This document shows positions 1-10,159 of a stretch of 64,000 bases of DNA, piece by piece. The stretch spans positions 1-64,000 of the forward strand of contig JAGFNQ010000195.1 in the NCBI GenBank assembly GCA_024364735.1, given 5' to 3'. Every line of letters starts with the position of its first letter. Positions within the stretch are counted from its first letter, which is position 1. The stretch is from Boesenbergia rotunda (Eukaryota; Streptophyta; Magnoliopsida; Zingiberales; Zingiberaceae). Made by a program: the position numbers and the translations under genes. Under the pieces are notes generated by a model. The model saw only the letters and a list, made by a program, of their open reading frames with translations, made no database searches and had not been told where the DNA came from.

Positions 1-150
1 CATCCGCAGTACCACGGCCAGGCCTACTCACCTCGGGCATTCGCAGCACCACGAGGCAGTAAGATTTTAGAAGCTCCTGGTCAGGCATCCATAGCACCAC
101 GACCAAGCCTACCCACCTCGAGCATTCGCAACACCGCGAGGCATAGTCGG
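1..150. repeat. Hairpin repeat array, edge of copy 1
   Basis: Diverged units of the array seen intact at 25740-26590. Two hairpin types alternate around a loop resembling GGCATCCTCGGCACCA. One has stem CCTCG/CGAGG (31-35 with 52-56), the other TGGTC/GACCA (78-82 with 101-105). Compared with 26081-26110 (CATCTCG/CGAGATG), both arms have changed so that pairing is kept. Confidence 0.75.
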
Positions 151-453
151 GTTGACGACTTCTGGTTGTCCATTGCTCTGGGGGTAGGCAACTGAAGTGA
201 AGGCTTGGCGAATGTCTAGCCCTTCAAACCATTCCTTGAGTTTGTGTCCAGCAAACTGTCTGCTATTGTCCGACACCAACTTGTGAGTTATGTCATACCT
301 ACAGACGATGTCCTTCCACAGAATATTCATCACTGCGACCTCTATGATATGCGCGAGAGGCTCAACTTCCACCCATTTGGAGAAATAGTCCAGTAGGACT
401 AGCAAGAACTTCTTCTGCCGGGGCCCGATTAGAAAGGGAACCACAATGTCCAT
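109..453 (-). pseudogene. Integrase catalytic core fragment (Tat copy 1)
   Basis: Integrases join retroelement cDNA to the host chromosome. This 114-codon stretch has the rve core: the first Asp in MDIVVPF, the second in VSDNSRQF, and the Glu in QSNGQPEV, so the D,D,E triad is present, although SDNSRQF departs from the usual SDNGTQF. Directly after the Glu helix the frame runs into the hairpin repeat, so the GPY/F C-terminal domain is gone; the relative at 26728-26925 retains it. The protein would not be functional. Confidence 0.85.
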
Positions 454-809
454 TCCCCACTGGTCAAATGAGCAAGAAACTGTGGAAACTCGAAGTAGCT
501 CAGCGGGGCGATGAGTGACATGTCGATGCTTTTAACAAGCCTCACATCTGGCTACAATTTGAGGGTATCTGCTTGCAGTGTTGGCCAAAAGTATCCGGCC
601 AGGATGATTTTCTTAGCCAGGGATCTTCCCCCAACGTGGCTCCCGCAAATGCCTTCGTGGACTTCTCGTATGATGTAGTCGGCTTCCTCCGGTCCGACAC
701 ACTTGAGTAATGGCTGGGCGAAGGCTCTCTTGTATAATTGATCTCTGATCAGTGTAAATCTAGAAGCCCGGTGGCGAAAGAGTCGACCTCCTTTATCATC
801 AGTCGGCAT
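454..809 (-). pseudogene. Integrase N-terminal H2C2 region (Tat copy 1)
   Basis: The open stretch 552-809 encodes the linker after RNase H and the start of the zinc-binding H2C2 domain (VHEGICGSHVGGRSLAKKI, then GYFWPTLQAD). Between 552 and 454 the frame continues only with a stop near 537, followed by residues resembling the segment HRPAELLRVSTVSCSF before the core. A closely similar segment lies at 46896-47256 in the second Tat copy. Confidence 0.75.
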
Positions 810-827
810 ACTCCCACTGCGTAGGAA

Positions 828-1688
828 CTATACATATGACTCTCTCCAATCAGTTAATATAATGCCACCAGCTCTTTCTTCGATCTGAGCCACCGTCCCT
901 TCGGTGGTATTGGGCTCGTCTAACTTCCATGCAGAAATAGAGCTAGCCAACTTGGCTAGCTCGTCTGCCTTAACATTGTCCACTCGGGAGATCTTCTGCA
1001 GAATAACCTCTGTGAAAGAGGACCTCAGCTGCTCATATATGGCTACATACCTCTGTAGGCGCTCACACTTTATTTCGAAGTCACTCTTTATTTGTTGAGC
1101 AACGAGCTGGCAGTCCGAATGTAGGATGACTCGAGCAGCTCCCACGTGCTTAGCTGCTTGTAACCCTACTAGGATTGCCTCATACTCTGCTTCATTGTTG
1201 GTGGCTCGGAAGTGGAGCCGGATAGATAAATACAACGTATCTCCCCGGGGGGGGGGGGGGGGGGGGAACCATTAGCACCCAACTCCGCTGTGCTTGCTGT
1301 TGGATGACCCATCGACATAGATCTTCTAAACTCCTTCGGCTTCTGGCTCAGGAACAGCTTCGAGCATGAAATCTGAAAGAGCTTGTGCCTTGATGGCAGT
1401 ACGAGACTGGTACTCAATCCCATACTTACTCAGTTCTGCGGTACATTTGATCAACCGACCCGAAGCTTCCGGATTGGTGAGGACTCGTCCGAGCGGGCTA
1501 TTGGTGAGAACTACAACAGGATGTGCTAAGAAGTATGGCCGGAGCCTCTAGGCCATTAATACCAGAGCATAGGCCAACTTTTTCATCGTAGTGTATCATG
1601 TCTCTACGTCCTTCAGGAGGTGTCCGAAGAAGCAGATCGGATACTTACAATGCCTTCTTCTCGGATGAGCACAGAGCCTACTGCTTGC
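828..1688 (-). pseudogene. RNase H region (Tat copy 1), interrupted
   Basis: RNase H removes the RNA strand during reverse transcription. The part at 828-1235 contains ATNNEAEYEAILVGLQAAKHVGAA (quoted in part: NNEAEYEAILVGL) and HSDCQLVAQQI, the conserved Glu and Asp motifs. The N-terminal part (about 1270-1688) is in other frames. A run of 20 G at 1247-1266 separates the two parts and accounts for one frame change. The homologous segment in copy 2 is 47263-47865. Confidence 0.8.
1247..1266. repeat. Homopolymer G20
   Basis: Twenty consecutive G, preceded by CTCCCC. The homologous position in the second Tat copy (about 47665-47685) reads CCCCTGGGAGAAATC, so the run is an expansion, or an assembly or base-calling artefact. 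Confidence 0.9.
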
Positions 1689-2879
1689 TCAGCTGCCGAC
1701 AGCTAGACGAATAATGTCTCCCCTTCCACTGGCTTGTAAAGGATTGGGAAGCTCGACCAGATAGGCTTTAAGATCTGCAAACACCTTCTCACACTGGTCG
1801 TCCCAGTCGAACTTGACTGTCTTTATCAAGATCTTGAAGAAGGGTAGGGTCCTGTCAGCAGACTTAGTGATAAACCTGGACAGGGCCGTAATTCTACCAT
1901 TCAGTCGTTGTACCTCCTTGAAGTTACGAGGAGATGGCATGTCCAGAATAGCCTTTACTTTTTCTGAATTAGCCTCAATTCCCCTCTCCGTCACCATATA
2001 CCCTAAGAACCGACCACTCTTCACCTCGAACAGACATTTAGCAGGGTTCAGCTTCAGCCTATTGGCCCTCAGGATGGCAAACATCTCTTCCAGGTTGGCG
2101 ATCATGTCTTTCCCTTTGTCGGTCTTGACCAAGATGTCATCCACGTATACTTCGATGTTCCTCCCTATCTGATGTTGAAAGACTTTATCCATCGTCCACT
2201 GATAGGTCGCGCCAGCGTTATGCAACCCATACGGCATAACGTTATAGTAATAAGTCCCATCTGCTATCACAAAACTGACCTTCTCTTGGTCTTCAGGAGC
2301 GAGAGGAACTTGGTGATATCCCTGGTAAACATCCAATATCGAAATAAAATCACAACTAGAAGTAAAATCCACTAGCCGGTCTATCCGAGGTAAGGGGTAG
2401 CAGTCTTTAGGGCATGCTTTATTCAAATCTCTAAAATCAATACAGACCCGCCATTTACCACCCGACTTAGGGGCAAGTACTACATTAACTAACCAAGTCG
2501 GGAACTGAACTTCTCTTATGCGCCCAGCCTTCAACAACTTGGTGACTTCCTCTCTGATAACCTTGTCCTGCTCGGGCGCAAAATATCTTCGCCTTTGCTT
2601 CACGGGCCGAGCTCCAGGAGTCACATGCAAGCGATGCGTAGCCAAGGCTGGGGGGACTCCCTTGATCTCCTCGGCAGCCCACGCAAACATGTCCTGATGG
2701 TTCAGCAAGCAGTCGATCAGACGGCTCCTCAGCTTTGGTGTGAGGTCGGCAGCAATCCTTGTGACCCTCCCCAGTTTGTTGAGGGTGGATCTGGACCTCT
2801 TTGCTCTTGAACTCCCTCCGTTCTTCTTTGGGTCCTTCCTCCTCTCGAGGGTTGGCAAGGTCAATTTGTAGAGCTTCAT
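1689..2879 (-). pseudogene. Reverse transcriptase (Tat copy 1)
   Basis: An open stretch of 396 codons holds the whole palm and fingers: RVCIDFRDLNKACPKD, the PYGLHNAGATYQ segment, the catalytic YVDD in VYVDDILVKT, then FLGYMVTERGIEANSEKV and the start of the connection domain (LPFFKILIKTVKFDWDDQC). RT copies the element RNA into DNA. This is the best preserved part of copy 1, but flanking frames are shifted, so it cannot be made as part of a normal polyprotein. Confidence 0.9.
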
Positions 2880-3546
2880 CAGCCTTCGGGTTCTTGCGGG
2901 CTTCAGACCTGACCTCCCCGCTGTAGCATCGCCGGGAAGCTAGTTGATGCCCCTTGACCTCGGTCACCTGCTCGCCCACCGGGAACTTGATCTTTTGGTG
3001 GTAGACTGAGACCACCGCCTGGAATAGGCTGATTGCTGGGCATCCCAAGATGGCGTTGTAGGACGAGGGGACATCAACGACCAGGAAAGGAGTCCTCCTA
3101 GTCTTCTCGAGCGTGTCATCTCCCAATGATATGGAAGGGAGATTTTCCCTATTAGCTGCACTTGACATCCAATGAAGCCAAAGAGTGGAGTGGAGACCGG
3201 ACGCAGCTCGTCCTCATCGATCTGCATCTGGTCCATGGCCGCCTTGTACATGATGTTCACAGAACTACCTGTATCTACGAAGACACGCTTAACTTCATAA
3301 TTTACTATGTGTGCACGAATTACCAGGGCATCCTCGTGAGGGGCCTCCACATCTTCTAGGTCGTCTAGGCCGAATGAAATGAGGGCCCCAGCGCTGGCTA
3401 CTGCTTGTCCCGATAGCATAGTTCTCCAGGCGACGAGTGTGGGCCTTCCTTACCCGATGAGAGTCTCCTCCGGTAGGGCCTCCGAAGATCACTCCCACAT
3501 GGCCCGAAGGAGGACCACGCACAAGAGCCTTGCCCTTCTTGGGGTC
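2880..3546 (-). pseudogene. Aspartic protease region (Tat copy 1)
   Basis: Contains VNYEVKRVFVDTGSSVNIMY, where DTGSS is the retropepsin active site, in the stretch 2964-3419. It is followed in another frame (2485-3168) by SYNAILGCPAIS, the second conserved block of gypsy proteases. The switch of frame inside the domain marks it as broken. Confidence 0.85.
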
Positions 3547-4851
3547 TCATTTGGGTGAGAGAGAGCGACGAGGTGCCCTCTCCCGACTCCTTTCCCTGAA
3601 ACGTGACTGAGATTGCCGTCTAGTTTCATCCTCTCCCGACTGCCGTTTGCGAGGAGAAAGGCTCCCCCGAGGGGATCTCCGATGGTACCCCACTTTCTTC
3701 CATCGCTTCCGAGGTTTGGTATCCACTTCCTCAGACAACCTTTTCTTCAGGGCATGACATTCCTCTGTAGAGTGTGTCGTACTGCCGTGGAAGTCACAGT
3801 ACTTTTTTGGTGGCTCCGGCTCCTGGGTGTCGACTTTCTCTACCAGCCTTCTCTTACCCGCCCAGTGGTCCTTCCCAGAACGAGGATCCTTACCCCTGGC
3901 CAATGCTATGGGTTCCCTTCTTTTAGACTATACGGTAGTCTGCATAGGGACTTCGGCTGGTTCTTTTCGGCGAGCGTGTTGTACTTCTTCAACGTTGACG
4001 TGTTTGATAGATTGCCCCAGCAAGTCATCGAAACTGGTTGACGACTTCTTCACCAATGACCGGAAGAAGTCACCTTCAAAGAGTCCCTGCATGAAGGCGC
4101 TGACAAGGATCTTCGATGTTGCAGTTGGCACATCTTGCGCCACCCGGTTGAACCGCTGGATATAATCCTTCAACGGTTCCTTCGCCTTCTGCTTGAGGGC
4201 GAGCAGATTTAACGCCGTCTTCTGATATCGACTGCTGTTGGCAAAGTGATGCAGGAACGCGATTCTAAACTCTAAGAGGGAATTTATAGAACCCTGGGGT
4301 AGCCTCTGGAACCATTCCTGGGCGGCCCCCGACAAAGTGTTCAAGAACACTCGACACTTGACACCATTTGTGTACTGGTGCAAGAGAGTCACGTTCTCGA
4401 ATTTGCATATATGATCTTCTGGATCCGTGTTCCCATCATAGTCAGCAATGCCAGGACTACAGAACTGCTTCGGCATGAGATCTTCTATAATGTTCAGCGA
4501 GAAAGGGGTGGAGGGTGCCTTCTGGAAAGTCTTGGGTCCCTCCATCTTCCCCAATCCTTCTTCCTGCTTTAGGACGCTAGAAGAGACGGAGTTAGCCTTC
4601 TCCAAGTCTCCCAGGGAATCTCGCTGGTGCGCTGGAGTTGTCACTGTGTGTCCCATCGGCGGTGAGACAGATCTTCGGTTGTGGTGGTGCGAGGTGAAGA
4701 TTCTGGGGATTTCGCCTTGCCCCAAGGCCGCTCAACGTGATACAACTTGCTCAATTTGGTGCTGTTCGAGCGCACCCTTGACGGTGTTGGCGACCAAGCA
4801 ATCCAACTCCTCTTTCGTCAAAATGATGAGTTGTCCCTCTGGTTCGGCCAT
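3547..4851 (-). pseudogene. gag (Tat copy 1), frameshifted
   Basis: The start is taken as the ATG at 4851, just inside the primer site, opening with MAEPEGQLIILTKEELDCLV. After a frame change near 4730 the retrotrans_gag domain follows (CKFENVTLLHQY, SGAAQEWFQRLP, KQKAKEPLKDYIQRFNRVAQ). After another frame change comes the zinc-knuckle-like segment CDFHGSTTHSTEECHALKK with an Arg/Ser-rich tail (3547-3903). Gag packages the element RNA. At least two frameshifts make this copy inactive. Confidence 0.85.
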
Positions 4852-4884
4852 CACTGTGCTCCTTCTAGTGCTTTGATTTAGTAG

Positions 4885-4902
4885 TTCCCACATACGGCAC
4901 CA
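4885..4902 (-). promoter_or_regulatory. Primer-binding-site-like sequence (Tat copy 1)
   Basis: On the minus strand TGGTGCCGTATGTGGGAA lies four bases after the LTR end. It resembles the TGGCGCCGTCTGTGGGAA block found at this place in Tat elements, with diverged bases. Confidence 0.7.
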
Positions 4903-5145
4903 AACTTGATCCCGAAAGAATCGACGCAGATGACGAGTCACCAAAGTCCAGCACACGAGGATGACGACGAAGGGGAGTAGATCGTGCCCTGCGAGATCAA
5001 CACGAGCATTAATGGGAACACACCGGAGGTTTTCCGGCGGAGCTCACTCTGATGCTCAAGTCAGACTTCGATTGCTTGCAAGAAGACAATGAGGAAGAAG
5101 AATAGTTGTGAGTCCAGAGAGCGTACCCTTTTACCTGCGTGTCCA

Positions 5146-5160
5146 AGTACTTTATATACT
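5146..5160 (-). promoter_or_regulatory. TATA box of Tat LTR
   Basis: The minus strand reads GAGTATATAAAGTAC inside the LTR. The matching place in the other copy (10731-10745) reads AGGTATATAAGATG. This is the probable core promoter for the minus-strand element RNA. Confidence 0.6.
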
Positions 5161-5439
5161 CGAGGGATTGATTACATGTATGTTCCACGTTCGTTATTCG
5201 TCGGTTACACGATAACTTTTAGGTAACGACCGCAACGATTATTAATGCCTTAATTGTCATGTGTGGCGGGCAATAATTATCAGACGACTTTCCTGATTCG
5301 GAAAGAGGAATGACGACTTAAACTCGAGCTATCAGGTGCATTGACCCTTGAGCTCCGCTCTCCCGAGAGGGTCTCAGGATATCCTCTCCCGGGCGAGGGC
5401 ATCTGGAGTCTGACTTCCCAAGGTGATCTCGGGAGTCTA

Positions 5440-5665
5440 CGGCCTGGCTCGGGAGTTTGTCTTCCCGGGGAGGTCTCGGGCGTATATCATCTTGAGTTGG
5501 TCTCGGAGATCTGCCCTCTCGAGGTGGTCTCGGGAGTCTATGACCCGCTCTAGCCTCGGGAGTCAGTCTTTCCGGGGAGATCTTGGGCGTATATCATCCT
5601 GAGTTGGTCTCGGGAATCTGTCCTCCCGTGGTGGTCTCGAGAGTCTACGGCCCGACCTGATCTCG
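5440..5665. repeat. ~107-bp tandem duplication in Tat LTR
   Basis: Blocks starting CTTCCCGGGG at 5461 and CTTTCCGGGG at 5568 repeat with a spacing of 107 bp, each followed by TCTCGGGCGTATATCATC-like and GAGTTGGTCTCGG-like segments. The block is rich in CTCGGGAG and CTCCCGAG palindromic motifs. Confidence 0.65.
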
Positions 5666-5821
5666 AGAGTCCGAACTAGGCATTCGGGCTTGATGGACCC
5701 CGACATATAACTTTTCTGTTCTACCTATCAACTATGAGATGCTCAACGCCTCAACCCCATCAACTATTTTCCACGTTTGGAAAACGACCACTACACTGGC
5801 ACACTACTTAGCTCTGTTTGC

Positions 5822-6046
5822 AGCCCCCACGGGCAACCGAGATGGTTAGAGCACAGGGGCTTGCATCTAACCGCCTGGGTTCGAGCCGCACGGGCGCGCT
5901 GCGATAATATCAAAGGCGTCCTGTGTACAAAAGTTCTCGGCCCAACTGTGTCCTAACTGTTTCGGTTACCGTGATTTACCTCCCTCGTTTTGGCTTAGGG
6001 GCAGGCTGTCGGGGGCGCTGGGGGCGAGCGTAATCGCCTTTATGCA
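5822..6046 (+). mobile_element. tRNA-derived SINE with 17-bp target duplication
   Basis: A 225-bp element flanked by an exact 17-bp direct repeat, TACTTAGCTCTGTTTGC, at 5805-5821 and 6047-6063. The head resembles a tRNA gene: an A-box-like GAGATGGTTAGAGCAC near 5840 and a B box GGTTCGAGCC at 5878-5887, both needed for RNA polymerase III transcription. The 3' part is unrelated to tRNA and ends TAATCGCCTTTATG with a very short T run, a feature of many plant SINEs. The exact long duplication indicates LINE-type insertion and a fairly recent event. I do not recognise the family. Confidence 0.85.
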
Positions 6047-6063
6047 TACTTAGCTCTGTTTGC

Positions 6064-6707
6064 TAGTTGGTCCCTGCATCTTTTTGTTGGATGCCTGGGA
6101 AGTTTCCTAGTTGGTTGGTTGATCTTGTATAAATTATCACTAATAATAATTTGTAAAATCAAATTAACTAATCTATAATGACAATAAATAATATATTAAA
6201 AATCATCACTAATACTTATATAGACCTCAGAAAATACCTCCTCTTATGCTTTTAATCGTATTAATTATAACAACATTCATTCATTAGAACATATGAGACT
6301 ATGCTGAGTTTTGTTGGATTATTCTTCTAATTAACCTCCTCTTTAAATTTTAACATGATCCTTAAGCCTTACTAATAGTAATGATCCTAATTAATCAATT
6401 TGCTTTGTTTTCTTAATTTATATTTTCCATTTATATATATTTCATTTGGCATATTATCACAATATATATTAACCAAATAATATATCAATATTGGAATAGA
6501 CATATGAGAAACTGAGTTAGTGCTGCTATGTCCATTATAATAATAATAATAATTTATTTTGATCTTAACCATAGAAATTATTTTACGTTCCACCGAGTCA
6601 AATAACGGGCTGTACACGACATCGTTTTTTCTTCAAAACACAATTAATCTGAAACTAATTGCGACGGTTTACAAATCAAACTTCAACAAAGTCAAAGTCT
6701 TTTAAAC

Positions 6708-6789
<82 letters not shown>

Positions 6790-7435
6790 CCACGCGTTTA
6801 TTATATAAAAATTAATAATCTCAGTGAAATTATTGTTCGTCAAAGTCAACGATCAAGTTGCCATCGAGATTGAGTGAGTCGTCCTCGTTTAATCAGTACT
6901 TGAAATTGTTGTCGATGTTTCACGAGAAAGTAGAGAAAAAAAGGCTTCACTAATGTGGCATGTTCATATTAAAATTTCGAGTTATAAATTAACTAAAAAT
7001 TAAAACTGAATTAAAAGGCAGCAATTAATATAACCTATTAATTAAAGTTGACTTTCATGATTCATGGCACGAATCCGACGCCAAACACCCGCCACCTACT
7101 AACCAAGGCTATTAATGCCACACCTACTGCTATCAATAGGTGTCTCGTCAATTCGTCTTAAGATTGACATGACTAACATATGAAGAAGAAGGATAAACAC
7201 TTAACTACATTTAGATTTAACCGTCACTAGTTAATAACTAAGGATCACTAATTAATAACTTGTCTTTAAGATTAATCGCCTTCTCTAATCAAATATGCGT
7301 ACGCGGGAGAACATGCGACTGGTTTAATTTGACCGGCATCACCACGACCCGTTCCCGCCGAATTATATTTGAGGGAGGCGGATGCGGCCCCTGCCCATGT
7401 AATTTCTTACAGTTTTTCCTTGAAATGTGCATGTT
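6064..7435. other. AT-rich non-genic DNA upstream of the dirigent gene
   Basis: No open reading frame with family resemblance. It contains a short TAA run near 6535-6553, the TA microsatellite at 6711-6786, and several TTGAC or GTTGAC motifs (for example 6838-6860) that could be W-box-type sites but are too short to claim. Confidence 0.6.
6711..6786. repeat. (TA)38 microsatellite
   Basis: Seventy-six bases of uninterrupted TA dinucleotide, about 0.7 kb upstream of the dirigent promoter. Confidence 0.98.
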
Positions 7436-7441
7436 TTATGC

Positions 7442-7450
7442 CTATATAAG
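7442..7450 (+). promoter_or_regulatory. TATA box of dirigent gene
   Basis: CTATATAAG lies 75 bases before the ATG at 7525, allowing a 5' leader of roughly 45-50 nt. The surrounding sequence is otherwise AT-rich non-coding DNA. Confidence 0.7.
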
Positions 7451-7524
7451 CATCCCGCAAGGTTCCATCCATATCACCGCATAATTGGTTATCTTTCCAT
7501 TCGCAATTAAATAAGCACTTGCAA

Positions 7525-8061
7525 ATGGCATCGTCTCCTTCCTCCTCCTTCTTCCTCCTCTTCGCCTTCTTGGCAGCCTCAGCAGCTGCCGCCCTCGCTG
7601 CCAGCCCCGATGGTTACATGCACCTGCGCTTCTACAACCACGAGAGAATCCTCGGCTCCGGCCCCAACGCCACCGTCGTCTATGCTGTCGAGCGCCGCCC
7701 CTCCACCTCCGGTTCCGGCTTTGGCAATATCATTGTCTACGACAACCTTCTCCGCGCGGGGGTCGAACCCGACTCTCCGATTATCGGTCGGAATCAGGGC
7801 ATGGGAATCGGCTCCAGCATAGCTGAGAACTCCGGCCTCACCATCTGCCAGCTAGTGTTCACGGCCGGCAAATACAACGGCAGCTCCCTCGCTGTGCAGG
7901 GGTTGTTCCCCGTCGCCCCGCTCGGGACCCTGTTCGAGCGGGCGATCACCGGCGGCACCGGACGATTCCGGTTGGCTAGAGGTTATCTCTTGACCACGGA
8001 AGTACGCAGCACCAGCACAACCCTCACCGGACAGCTCGACGCTTACATCACATTTCGTTAA
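7525..8061 (+). CDS. Dirigent protein, secreted
   Basis: An intronless, GC-rich gene of 178 codons plus TAA. The protein opens with a Ser-rich stretch and a hydrophobic signal peptide (residues about 8-26, FFLLFAFLAASAAAALA). The rest is one dirigent domain: HLRFYNHERILGSGPNATVV, FGNIIVYDNLLRAGVEPDSP, IGRNQGMGIGSSIAENSGL, FTAGKYNGSSLAVQG, ITGGTGRFRLARGYLLTTEV, and a closing YITFR. NAT and NGS are possible N-glycosylation sites. Dirigent proteins are apoplastic eight-stranded beta barrels that steer coupling of phenoxy radicals in lignan or lignin formation; they have no oxidase activity themselves. Length is usual for the family. The start was chosen as the first ATG with a good signal peptide behind it. 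Subfamily and substrate cannot be told from sequence alone. This is the only apparently intact host gene in the window. Confidence 0.95.
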   Translation: MASSPSSSFFLLFAFLAASAAAALAASPDGYMHLRFYNHERILGSGPNATVVYAVERRPSTSGSGFGNIIVYDNLLRAGVEPDSPIIGRNQGMGIGSSIAENSGLTICQLVFTAGKYNGSSLAVQGLFPVAPLGTLFERAITGGTGRFRLARGYLLTTEVRSTSTTLTGQLDAYITFR

Positions 8062-8214
8062 AATGACTTGATAATTTGTTTTTAATAATTCACAATTTCA
8101 TATATGCTTATGTATTACGGCCGTTTAGTCATTGTTTAGGATTTATGAGTATCAGGGTAAAGTTCATATTCCAACGATATGTATTGGATAAATAGTTACA
8201 TGTTTCCAAAGTCG

Positions 8215-8220
8215 AATAAA
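8215..8220 (+). terminator. Poly(A) signal of dirigent gene
   Basis: AATAAA 154 bases after the stop codon, in AT-rich sequence. It is the clearest canonical signal downstream, though plant signals are loose. Confidence 0.5.
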
Positions 8221-9670
8221 ATGATTGCATATATATATATATTTATTCATTACAGTCTCCGGATCTACTATATATGATCCAATTCAACGATATATGTAAT
8301 TAACCAATTGAAAATTCTAATCTTTTTTGGGTGAAAAATAAAGATGATCAAATTAATTCTCTAGAAGCTTGAGATTTCTACTCCAGTTTCAGACTGCAGT
8401 ACTCACAGAGGAGTAAGCTGACTTCACATTGAATTCTTCATTAGCTCTTCAGCTCCCAAACAATCTGTCTACCTAGCTAATTGATGCAGATAAACACATT
8501 AAATTCAGTATTTTTTTTGTCAAACCAAAAAGGAAAAGGAAAAAGAAAAAGAAAAGGTTTTCTTCCTAATACTATACCAATCTTAATTCATTCTCCCCAT
8601 AAATACTCTATGCATATATGTCCTGTATAATTAAAATTAAAGGTGCTTATATTTCATTGCCATATATGAAGATCAAACTGTCGCATATAGGTGAGTTTGT
8701 AAGTGCATTTAATTTTTTAATTAAGGTATCTAGTTTATATAGATTAATTCTAGATAACCGATCTAACTCCACGAGAATTTCTCATCCAAAACATTAATAA
8801 TATTAACTAATGCCAATATATAATTCATCAATTCTTAATTTACATGTTTTATTAAACATTATCCTATTTACCGCAGTTTTTATATATTAAATACATTGCT
8901 CTTGACCAAATTATATATTAATTAATTAATTACTAACTAAGCGATTGGACTGGACTGCTTCAATTCTATGTAAACGTATATATCGGGCCACAACGCGAGA
9001 TCGACCAATTCCTAGTCTTAATTTCTATGTGACGGTGACGACCTGCCACCTTCCGTTAACAAGGCTTGCAAGCTGCAATATTCATGTTCCAAAAATTGGT
9101 GGTCAGAACAGGGTTTTGAATTTTGGATGTGTGACCGTCGGGAGAGCTGATTCGAATCTAAATCAAAAGTTATGTCGTTTTATAAAGTTGGAAGAGTCAT
9201 GTTGAATTTCATCATGAGTTAGGTCTGTATCAACTCGGGCTAGGACCTGACTCAATTGAGTCCAAACCCGTATTGAGCGGTCGAGTCTGAAGTGTTTGGG
9301 CACATGTCCAATGACAGGCCAGCTGATTGCCCCACTCTACATGTGAATCTGTTTATAATCCATCCAGGGGTAAAAAAAAAATGACGTGGGAAATTGACAC
9401 ATCCAACAGAGTTGAAAAAAATGTATCAAATAGCACATGCTCGTTTGAAGAAGAATCTAACTTAAAATTTGAATTAAACACACAGCTAGCTAGCGTATCT
9501 GACCCGTTCATCGATGCTTAAAAATCCCCTTCCCACTGATCAGTTCAGTGTATACTTATATTTAGTCAATCGTTGACCAAATTCAATTTCATATGTATCC
9601 ACGAAGCGTTGACAAATAAATCCATAAGAGACGGTTGAGACCTGCTACCTTACATTTCTGCAATCTTCAT
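8221..9670. other. Non-genic DNA downstream of dirigent gene
   Basis: AT-rich sequence with a purine tract (8527-8556, GGAAAA-type) and short AT runs. I see no domain-bearing reading frame; the 86-codon stretch at 8945-9205 has no recognisable motif. Confidence 0.55.
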
Positions 9671-9677
9671 CATACTT

Positions 9678-9887
9678 CCAAGGGCGGAGCTACATGTTAG
9701 CAATACCCGGGCTGCAACCGGAGAATCCAACTAGGACGAGAGGGAAAAGAACATGAATTTATTATAGGGAACGGGAAAAAAATGAAAGGAAATGGAAAGT
9801 AACTCGGGATGACTCGTCGGTATCAACGCTCATAGCCCACCACCTGGGATCAACCCAGATAGATCGGCTGAGCTGGCTCCGCCATTG
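9678..9887. mobile_element. Candidate MITE with GGCGGAGC inverted ends
   Basis: The left end CCAAGGGCGGAGCTAC (9678-9693) and the right end GCTGGCTCCGCCATTG (9872-9887) are imperfect inverted repeats sharing the core GGCGGAGC / GCTCCGCC. Flanks read ATACTT before and ATATTT after, a possible short target duplication with one mismatch. There is no coding capacity. A non-autonomous class II element is the best reading; the superfamily is not assigned. Confidence 0.45.
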
Positions 9888-10159
9888 ATATTTCATCTCT
9901 CTACACACATAGGCCATGTAACTCTACTGTGTTAATAAACTCATCTTTATTAAGTTAATTTGTACTATGCCAATAAATTAATACTACAAAGGATCGTGAT
10001 TACTCTAATACTGTATCAATCTTTCCGAGCAAACTTGGCCAGCCCATTAAAAATATGACAAATAATAATTTGATATATAAGTAAATAGATATCTTGCATT
10101 GCTAAAAAAACTCATTTGGAGATTTAGCAATGAAATTTAGAAATCTACATCTAAAAATA

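Larger units (their letters stand above)
1..5762 (-). mobile_element. Ty3/gypsy Tat-lineage retrotransposon, copy 1 (partial)
   Basis: Reading the minus strand from 5762 down, the order is LTR, primer site, gag, aspartic protease, reverse transcriptase, RNase H, integrase, then a hairpin-rich repeat array that runs off the window start. This order is gypsy-type. The GGTGCCGTATGTGGGAA-like primer site and homology to the copy at 10496-48780, which carries an antisense ORF, place it in the Tat lineage. The reading frame is broken in several places, so the copy is dead. The 3' LTR and any antisense ORF lie outside the window. The integrase C-terminal domain is missing by an internal deletion. 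Confidence 0.9.
4907..5762 (-). repeat. 5' LTR of Tat copy 1
   Basis: Begins with plus-strand TG at 4907 next to the primer site and ends with CA at 5762. Blocks around 4920-5100 and 5280-5760 align with the LTR at 10496-11203. The outer end is inferred from that alignment; no target duplication can be checked because the other end is outside the window. Confidence 0.75.

Noticed and set aside
5822..5895. Functional tRNA gene
   Set aside because: A and B boxes are present but no cloverleaf with acceptor stem can be drawn, and the sequence is the head of a 225-bp element with target duplications.
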